Positions 56,945-64,000 of a DNA stretch of 64,000 nucleotides are shown in pieces. The stretch covers positions 8,982,869 to 9,046,868 of the forward strand of contig JASJZC010000002.1 in NCBI GenBank assembly GCA_037178855.1, in the 5' to 3' direction. The stretch's first letter is position 1, and the number at the start of each line of letters is the position of its first letter. The translations under genes were made by a program, and so were the position numbers. Source of the stretch: Oscheius sp. JU75. Lineage: Eukaryota; Nematoda; Chromadorea; Rhabditida; Rhabditidae. The notes beneath the pieces were generated by a model. That model saw only the letters and a list, made by a program, of their open reading frames with translations. It had not been told where the DNA came from and did not search any database.

Positions 56945-58530
56945 ATGGAGAAAAACCCGGCTCTACATCGGGAAAAACGCGGCTCGATTCAGGTTTGACA
57001 CGCATTTTATTAGTCTAATGACATCCATTTTAAAGGTGATGAAAGCTCCACCAAACAAGAAGATATTTCTCATTGGTCCTGAGAACAAACCACCGGCCGC
57101 TGACAGCGTTTTTGGTGACACGGATGATGGTGGTTGGTCTCCTGCTGTCAACCCTCCCAGTGGTACATTTGCTGAAATCCTGGCAGACATCGGAAACAGG
57201 AAGCTATTTCCTCGTCACGCTCCTAGTGTCGGTTATGACTTTCAACATTCAGTGGTTTTCGATTTTAGCTTCCTACATCAAATGTGAATGAAGTGCCGAA
57301 GCGATACGATGCGCGCAAGGGCCCTGTCGCTCCAAAAAAGAACCAAAGCGCCGCTCCTGTTTCCGAACTCGGGATTCCGCGAACTGAGGACCCATGTACC
57401 ATTGATTTGACGCCTTGTCCGCGTAGGCTCTTCCCAGCTCCTGTACTGACTGCACATGCCGAAATGGTCAGTGAAATGAACAAGCTCACGAGTAAGTCGG
57501 TTCTGTATGCTTACAGCAATGAGGTATGTCATGTGTACATTTCCGTAGACTAAGTCATGTTGTTTTAGTACGTGGCAACTGATTTGTCTTTCGACAATGC
57601 CTACATGATCAGTGTCTCCGAAAGAGCCGAAGCTAAGAATATCACCCAGAATGATGACTTCATGAAGACGTTCCCCTTGTGAGTGCGTCTCTTTCCGCTG
57701 TAAAATATGAATTCAGATTGAACGTCCGCTCAACTGTACACGAGAAGCGTGTGCTCATGCTGCTAGGCAAGCAGGGCCTCGATACTCTCCAGGCTTAGAA
57801 CAGCCAACATGAACATTCCAGCGCCTACAAGCCCACAAGCCACCCAGTTTCCGCTGCCTGGGAAAGATCGTGCACATGTCCCACTGTAGAGACAATGTGA
57901 TCTCCAACATGGTACAGTTGTCACTCGGAAGTGATCTACCGTAGCTCTCGAAGAATCGTGCCCAGTCAGCTCAGAAACGCTAAAGACAGAGCTGCACGGG
58001 CGGTCAACAATGCGATGGTTGACGTCTCGAAGATTGGTGGACTACCCTACACGAAGATTGAGCGCAAGAGTATTCCCGACGAGCCTGCCAGTGAACGAAA
58101 TGTACTCGCAGTGTTTGCCGTAAGCCTGCACTATTTTTGGTAGTAGTTAAACAGGCGCCCCGAGTCGATTTTACGCGAGAAATCAACAGAAATCAACGGC
58201 CCCACTTTCCTTGAAGCTGCCGACCTCACAAAATCTGAGTAGGCTTGTCTCGCCTACTGTCAGGGACTCAGCATGCTTGCTACTCTTCCGGACATCGGAT
58301 TCACCCACCAGAATTCTTTGGTGGCTCACCATCAGAAATATAAAAAAAAAAAAGGTTCGCGCCATGACGTAGTTTTGCGTAAGCCGTACGCAATTTCGCG
58401 TGAAATCGAGTCGGGGCGCCTGTTTAACTACTACCCTATTTTTTATTTATCACTGACTATCGACTTTCAGAAATTTATTGACATTCCCGAGTTCCTCGCC
58501 GAAGTTGTGGGTGCTGCTGAGATGGCTTAG
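56945..58530 (+). CDS. Unrecognised protein, about 326 aa, eight exons
   Basis: Exons 56945-56992, 57036-57227, 57269-57523, 57569-57678, 57717-57792, 57822-57911, 57970-58119 and 58471-58530 (TAG) fit in phase. The protein begins MEKNPALHREKRGSIQ and has a Pro/Gly-rich first third (GPENKPPAADSVFGDTDDGG). Then come PVLTAHAEMVSEMNKL, YVATDLSFDNAYMISVSERA, NVRSTVHEKRVLMLLGKQGL, KIVHMSHCRDNVISNM, DRAARAVNNAMVDVSKIGG and FIDIPEFLAEVVGAAEMA. There is no signal peptide and no membrane segment, so it is cytosolic or nuclear. I do not recognise the family. Intron 57793-57821 is only 29 nt and fits as GC-AG; the donor after HAPS is also weak. A coding-like stretch at 58560-58915 may be extra 3' sequence. 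Confidence 0.65.
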
Positions 58531-58905
58531 CCATTCTCTCTCAGATGGAAAGCACAAAAATACATACAAAAATATCCAGCTCTACTTGAAGGCGTCTAAA
58601 ATTGTTCACGACCGTGTTGGTGTCATTTTTCCAATATTTTTGAACTAATCAATACTTTCTTAGTCATCTTCAAGAAGGACTATCTCGTGTGTGAGATGGC
58701 TGTGGCTGATTCTCCGTCTCTCCTCGTTTCCGGCAGTGACTTCCAGGCTCGCATGTCTTCTCTCCATGCCCAGGGGCAAAGACTTTGTTACTTTTATTCC
58801 AAAAACGTTCATGATGCGGTTCATGGCCACACCTATCTTATCATATCCTGGTTTCTGTTACTGTCGCGTTAGGGCTAACTGTTGTGTGTTTTCAATTAAA
58901 ACTTA

Positions 58906-60300
58906 TGTCAATGACTAGAGTTTTTAGCAAAAGACTGGCATTTTTGTGGTAAGGGAAAGGAAGAAAAGGAAACTAACCTGATGTTCACTCGGCTTCCTGA
59001 TCCGCTTGTCATCCTCCAACACCGTTGTCGTCGTCCTTCATATCGTCCTTCTCGACGGCAGCAGCTAGGTGAATCTGAAAAAACAAAAAACAGCAAAACA
59101 CTGACCATTATGGGGTACCAGTCGGCAGCTGGAGAGCACGACAGGGGCGGGCAGCTTTTTCAGCTTCAGGACAAGCTGAAAACCGATTTTATGTGAATAG
59201 AAGTAAAAAGAACAGCCTCTTTCATGTCAGAATCGTGTTTTGCCTGGGTAAAAACAAAAATTGGGTGATTCTGTCAGGACTTTGAGTGGAAAACCAGCAG
59301 AAATCTGCTGGTTTCTGTGACTGTCAGCCTTGATTTTAGTCAAGAAGATGTGAAAGGCTTGACATGAAAGCCTCCAAAAACAATGTCTTTCATGCCAGAA
59401 TTGTTTCAGCTGTGGAATAACGAGAATTGGGTGATATTGACGATGCTAAAGCCTAAGAGAGGAGAACGAGCAGTAATCTGCTGTCTGTTACTGTCGCATC
59501 AGGGCTAACTGTTTATGTCAATGACTAGAACTTTCATCAAAAGTCTTGTAATTTTACTAGTGGTAAAGGGAAAGAAAGAAAAGAAAACTAACCTGGTGTT
59601 CCTTCTCGTTGTCGCCGTCCTTCATCTCGTTGTCGTCGTCCTTCATCTCGTCCTTTCCGACGGCAGCGGCCAGCTGAATCTGAAAGAACAAATCATAGCA
59701 AAACACAGAAATTCCACAAAGAAGCTGACCATTATGGGATCCCGTCAGCAACTGGGGGATCACGGCAACGACGGGCAGCTTCTGGGGCTTCAGAACAGAC
59801 TGAAAACAGATTTTTGGTGATTAGAACTAAAAAGAAATGCCTCTTTCATGTAGGAATTGTGTTTTGCAATTGAAATAACAAAAATTGTGTGATACTGTCA
59901 GGACTTTGAGAGAAAAATCAGCAGAAATCTGCTGTTCTCTGTGACTGTCACGTGGGGGTCAACTGTTGTATGTTTTCAATGAAAATTTGTATCAATGACT
60001 AGTATTGTTTTTAGCAAAAGACTTGTAATTCACTAGAGGTAAAACAAAGAAATAAAAAGGAACTAACCAGGTTCGGCTTCCTCGTCCCCTCGTCCTCCTC
60101 CAGCGCTGTTGTCGTTGTCCCGTCGATCGTCCCGTCGAAGCCTTCACGACGTTGAGAAGGGTGGGTCTGAAAGATAAAAATAACAGCAAAGCACATAAAA
60201 AATCGAAAAAACTGACCATGACCGGTTTTGTTCGGCGGCTGGGTTCGGCAAGGTCTGGCGCCGCAGACGACGCGCGAAAATTTGTGCAAACTCAAATGCG
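58906..60300. repeat. Three-copy tandem array of a 500-590-bp block
   Basis: The blocks start near 58906, 59512 and 59992 with TCAATGACTAG and share AGCAAAAGACT, AGGAAACTAACC(T/A)G, an acidic or basic coding-like stretch and CTGACCAT(T/G)A. The first two also share an A(T/C)GGGCAGCTT tail and an AGCAGAAATCTGCTG inverted repeat. On the minus strand each block looks like a small exon flanked by GT-AG borders; block 2 reads IQLAAAVGKDEMKDDDNEMK. Blocks 1 and 3 carry stops in that frame. The array may be an expanded exon module of a lost or unseen minus-strand gene. Confidence 0.6.
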
Positions 60301-60655
60301 CCTCTCAGCTGCTCATTCAAATAGCGCTAGTTCACTTCTATTTTTTCTGCTATATTTTTCATTCCCTGCTCCTCTCTCTTTTCTGATTTCAAAGCCTAAC
60401 ATTTCGATATATCTTTTTCTCTCTCTATTTCACTCATTTCCGATTTCAAAACTTTTTGATATTAGATGGCTCAAACCTAAGCCTCAAAATTGCTAATCTG
60501 GTAGCCCTTTTTTATTTTTCCAAAGCCTAAGTCTTTATATTCCTTTTCGCTGTTAAAAAACCGTTCTACAAGAGCTGCCTCTTTTCTTTTTCTTTTTTTT
60601 TTAAATTTTAGCTCTTATTTCTCTCTTTTTTTTACTATATTCTTCTGTTTTCAGA

Positions 60656-60733
60656 TGTCCGGGCGCATAGCTAGAAGAAGGATTCTTCCGATGAGAGATG
60701 TCCGGACGCATAGCTAGAAGAAGGATTCTAGAC
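60656..60733. repeat. 39-bp tandem duplication
   Basis: ATGTCCGGGCGCATAGCTAG followed by AAGAAGGATTCT is repeated after ATGAGAG with one base changed. It begins directly after a TTTTCAG acceptor. The second copy opens MSGRIARRRILDFLEE and then stops. Confidence 0.75.
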
Positions 60734-60971
60734 TTTCTTGAAGAGTAAAATCGACCAGGACAGGTATTTTTTCCTCTTTGTTTCATTATATTCTTCTGAT
60801 TAAGGGTCGAGAGGCAAGAAGGGCACCGCGAGAGGCAAGGAGAAGAAGACGAGTAGAAGGCAGAAGAGGAAACCAAGGAGGACAAGAAGAAGAACAAGCC
60901 GAAGAGGTTTTTTTTTATTAGATTTTTTTTTATTGATTTAGACTCGAAACCGGCCCCAGGCCCAGGTCGGT

Positions 60972-61076
60972 AGCTGGACAGTTGAGGAGTATTATAATAC
61001 TCCTCCTCTGCTGTCCAGCTGTTCGATCTGCCTGACGCCGTCCGCATTCAATATGCCCGCCCAGGCGGGCATATTG
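60972..61076. repeat. Two adjacent palindromes
   Basis: AGCTGGACAG (60972) pairs with CTGTCCAGCT (61012-61021); inside it lies the perfect palindrome GAGGAGTATTATAATACTCC (TC). About 30 bp on, AATATGCCCGCC and GGCGGGCATATT form a 12-bp stem with a 2-nt loop (61051-61076). Diverged parts of this segment recur at 62130-62235, without the perfect palindromes. Confidence 0.8.
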
Positions 61077-61166
61077 TTTGCGGAATGTGCGTGAGAGCAA
61101 TGCTTGAGCAGGGAGCTGACATGGGGACTTTTTTTATAACTTTTTTGACTATAATATTTGTTTCAG

Positions 61167-62140
61167 GATCGCTGCGTGTACCGATGCGAGATGGCCAGCG
61201 GACTTTTCAGGCTGTGGCCGACGTTTCGTGAAGAAGACGGCCGTCCGCGTCCTCCCGGTTCTCCTCCTCCCTTCCCGCCGCCACCGCCACCGCACCGCCC
61301 ACCTCCTCCTCCTCCGAGGTCAGATAGTCTATTTCGTTGAAATTATTTCGTTACTAATACCGCGTTGCCAATAAATACTAAGCCATAAACATAGGCTTAG
61401 GCGTACAAGTCTCAGTTATTTGTATGAGCGTTTTTTGATATGCTCAATATTCAGTGTTTTTTGGTATAGAAGTGTGCTTATTCGTATAAGCGTTTTCAAG
61501 ACGCTCTGTGTTGTTTCTCCGGTAGATACCATTGTGGTAGAGACGACAGTAGACGAGCAAAGGTTACCACCTTTATTGCTGCAGCTAATATACAAGACTG
61601 TCTCGCTATTGACACGAGAGCAATAATATATGTACAAACACTATATAAAAGAGAACAAGGTAATTCCGCTTGGTAATTAAGCTTGTTCCAACACTCTGTA
61701 TTCAACATTTGTTTCTAAAACTACGAGAATATCTGTTTCAGAAAGGCCCATGAGCTAACAACCAAGGCAACTCCGTTTTTCGTCATCTACCTTACGAACA
61801 AACTCACCTCGGCCGTACTCATTGATGCCTATGATCGCGGACTGCGTATTCACACGCACGACCATTGTCTCCATCGCATTGTAGTCGGCTCGTGGAAGGT
61901 CAGCGACGAGATCGCCTCGGATCTGGTGCAGGAGTACGTCAATGATGGCGGAACCTGGAAAAGTTCGGAGATGAGTCAGGTATGTACGTTTCTATTAAAG
62001 TTCATATATTAGATTATTTTGGCTTCTCCGCAACCATGCAAGAAGGACCTGCAGCACCAAGCAGAAGCTGCTGCCGCCGACGCCGCCGCCGCCGCCGCCA
62101 CCGCCAAGCCTCAAGTGAAGGCCGACAGCTGGGCAGCAGA
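61167..62140 (+). CDS. Unrecognised protein with polyproline and a novel domain, partial model
   Basis: Exons 61167-61318 and 61742-61979 join in phase (AG|A), and a third exon from about 62044 continues in frame. The first encodes DRCVYRCEMASGLFRLWPTF and a polyproline run ending PPPPPPR. The second encodes TTKATPFFVIYLTNKLTSAV, LIDAYDRGLRIHTHDHCLHR and DEIASDLVQEYVNDGGTW. The third is Ala-rich (QAEAAAADAAAAAATAKPQ). The middle part looks like a folded alpha/beta domain, but I do not recognise it. Basic Lys/Arg-rich exons upstream (60808-60906, KGREARRAPREARRRRR or an alternative frame) may belong to it. Start and end are not established. Confidence 0.45.
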
Positions 62141-62589
62141 GGTGTTTAATAATACTCCTGCGCTACTGTCCAGCTGTCCAATCTACTGCCAAGCCGTTTG
62201 CATTCCGTAGCATATTGTCTGCGGAATGTGCGTTCGGCAAAAGATGAGGCAAGGCCTCCACACGGTATGCCTTTTCTAATCCTTGTCATATTACCCTTTC
62301 TTTCAGACAACTTGTGAGTACCGCGGCAGCAATTCGTGAACACCTGGCCCCTGATCTCCCACACCACCGCCCCACCCTCCACCTCGAAGTACCTCCCTCA
62401 ATTGTGATGCTGTACAATTGTAACTGATAGGATGTAATGGACAAAATAAATGTTGGTATAAAAAACAAGCGTTTCCGGACTCATTCTTTCGGTTGCGAGT
62501 GCCTCATTAACGGTGTTTCAAAAATCTCTGATATTTGGGTTGGTTTTTTGTTCTTTCAAACTCATGAGGTGTGCCCCATGCGTATCTGT

Positions 62590-63345
62590 TTTTTACGTAC
62601 CGGGAGCTCCCACCACGTAGCCAGACCATTCATTTATTCATATTTTGCTCTCTCTCCGTTCTCTTATTACCTTGTAATTTTTGAACTTGCCGCGCGATGC
62701 GAGGCGTATCTGTTTGTTTACGTACCGGGAGCTCCCAGCACGTCGCCAGACTATTCATTTATTAATATTTTGCTCTCTCTCCGTTCCCTCGTTATCTTGT
62801 ACATTTTGACTTTGCCGCGCGAGGTGTACCCTGGGTGTATGCGTTTTTTTACGTACCGGGAGCTCCCAGCACGTCGCCAGACCATTCAATTATACATATT
62901 TTGCTCTCTCTCCGTTCTCTTGTACTTTTCGAATTTGCCGCGTGACGCGAGCCCCAGGCATATCTGTTTGTTTACGTACCGGGAGCTCCCAACACGTAAA
63001 AGGTTGTGCGTACCGGGAGCTCCCAGCACGTAAAGAGTTGCGCGTACCGGGAGCTCCCAGCACGTCGCCAGACCATTCATTCATTCATATTTAGTCTGGC
63101 GACGTGCTGGGAGCTCCCGGTACGTAAACAAAACGCATACACCCGGGGTACACCCGCGCGGCAAATTCAAAAAATACAAGATAACGAGGGAACGGAGAGA
63201 GAGCAAAATATGAATGAATGAATGGTCTGGCGACGTGCTGGGAGCTCCCGGTACGCACAACCTTCTTTACGTGCTGGGAGCTCCCGGTACGCACAACCTT
63301 TTTTACGTGTTGGGAGCTCCCGGTACGTAAACAAACAGATATGCC
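62590..63345. repeat. Nested satellite and large palindrome with GGGAGCTCCC core
   Basis: Four plus-orientation units start near 62596, 62721, 62851 and 62971 with TACGTACCGGGAGCTCCC, spaced about 125-130 bp. Each contains CAGCACGTCGCCAGACCATTC, TATTTTGCTCTCTCTCCGTTC and GCCGCGCG. Two extra short units follow (63018 and 63046). From about 63093 the same sequence returns in reverse complement to 63345, including the short units. Left and right arms (about 62960-63090 and 63093-63345) therefore form an inverted repeat that ends on both sides at AAACAAACAGATATGCCTGG or its complement. The core itself is palindromic. Confidence 0.9.
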
Positions 63346-64000
63346 TGGCTTAGGCTTAGGCTAATACAAGGCTAATGTTTGGCTTTGACTGAAAAAAGAC
63401 AGTTACAAATTGCTGTATTTTCGTCTAAAAATCTATTTTTGACCCGTACGAGAGACACTTTTACCTTGCAAATGTCTCCACTTCGATACACTTATTTTAA
63501 TGTACACCCATAAGTACACATGTACTAGAAGCCTAAAGAAGTAACACAGTGCGAAATTTCAGACTTGCAACTTATGCATATCGGAACTAACGTGAAGATG
63601 CCAACACAGGGACTAAGCGGTGAACCTTCCAGAATGATATAGAGCTGCAACAAGAGAGAACCACAGACTCTTGTTGCGGCTCTATATCATTGTGGAGGTG
63701 ATGTCCCGTAAGCTCTGTCGTGTTATCGGGACTGATGGGACGTTTGTAACTTGAAACTATCTTTCGAATTTCTGAGAAAAAAAAAGTTAAAACCAAGCAT
63801 CTTACTTCAGTTTTCCCCCACATACACTTTGATCAATCATTTCCAGAGTTTTCACGTGTTGACCTTGTACACTGTTGGCCCAAGCCAAATTTTATAGCGT
63901 TATTCATTCACCCAAAGGCAGATGATATTTGTAACTTACAGTTGTCTCTTCTACATCTATTATGCATGCTACAAAAACGGGCCCAAGTCAAATATTAAGC
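63346..64000. other. Right-edge sequence
   Basis: Apart from the hairpin above, nothing coding is supported; open frames are short and contain no motif. A GCTTAGGCTTAGGCTAA stretch borders the palindrome and may be its flanking repeat. Confidence 0.4.
63624..63700 (+). ncRNA. miRNA-precursor-like hairpin
   Basis: The arm at 63625-63656 (ACCTTCCAGAATGATATAGA then GCTGCAACAAGAG) pairs with the arm at 63668-63699 (CTCTTGTTGCGGC then TCTATATCATTGTGGAGGT). About 30 bp pair, with one wobble and a small bulge, around an 11-nt loop AGAACCACAGA. Length, loop size and near-perfect stem fit a Dicer substrate. It could equally be a small inverted-repeat element. Either strand could be transcribed. Confidence 0.45.

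Noticed and set aside
57036-57291. A hydrophobic frame (MMVVGLLLSTLPVVHLLK) overlapping the unrecognised gene, suggesting a membrane protein.
   Set aside because: Its exon junctions need stops upstream, whereas the chosen frame is phase-consistent over eight exons.
56945-58530. Possible endogenous viral element.
   Set aside because: The coding sequence is interrupted by several short introns with consistent phases, which fits a cellular gene. No viral motif was recognised.

Overview
This window is nuclear DNA from a nematode. The strongest marker is an intact cuticle collagen (51067-52046) with the nematode N-terminal domain. It is supported by a synaptotagmin closest to C. elegans SNT-1, a type-beta-like insulin peptide, a haem peroxidase, C-type lectins and many short GT-AG introns (about 33-60 nt). 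Several start codons sit 0-12 nt after a consensus 3' splice site with no upstream coding exon, as expected for spliced-leader trans-splicing. I cannot name the species from sequence alone.

Left third (1-23500). The 3' end of a multi-pass membrane protein (1-733) is followed by snt-1 (3835-6582), which carries a mutually exclusive exon pair in C2B. A decayed tyrosine phosphatase lies on the minus strand (6921-8443). TMEM222 (10065-10899), U2A' snRNP protein (11653-13631) and an ASPM/abnormal-spindle homologue (14462 to about 20568 or beyond) follow on the plus strand. Convergent to ASPM are a GNAT-like acyltransferase gene (21386-22570, minus) and a small unrecognised gene (22843-23351, minus).

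Middle (23500-41900). Gene density is low. I support only an insulin-like peptide (32190-32570) and a METTL24-like methyltransferase (39731-41084, minus). The rest holds imperfect TCTCTG/CAGAGA tracts, tRNA-like repeats and short unconvincing open frames.

Right part (41900-55000) is dense: a secreted haem peroxidase, a tRNA-Ser gene split by a MITE, a second GNAT paralogue, a two-domain C-type lectin, an Aurora-derived pseudokinase, the cuticle collagen, and an adducin reduced to its head domain. Collagen and adducin are tail to tail, with 42 bp between their stop codons.

Right end (55000-64000) is repeat-rich. It contains a U6 snRNA pseudogene, an unrecognised but cleanly spliced gene of about 326 aa (56945-58530), a three-copy duplicated block (58906-60300), an unrecognised proline-rich gene (61167 to about 62140), a nested satellite/palindrome built on a GGGAGCTCCC core (62590-63345) and a miRNA-precursor-like hairpin (63624-63700).

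The genes do not form one pathway. Recurrent themes are secreted or cuticle proteins (collagen, peroxidase, lectin, insulin), local duplication (two GNAT genes, the 3x array) and loss of catalytic parts (pseudokinase, head-only adducin, dead phosphatase). Exon boundaries were assigned by eye from splice consensus, reading phase and remembered family sequence; no search was run.
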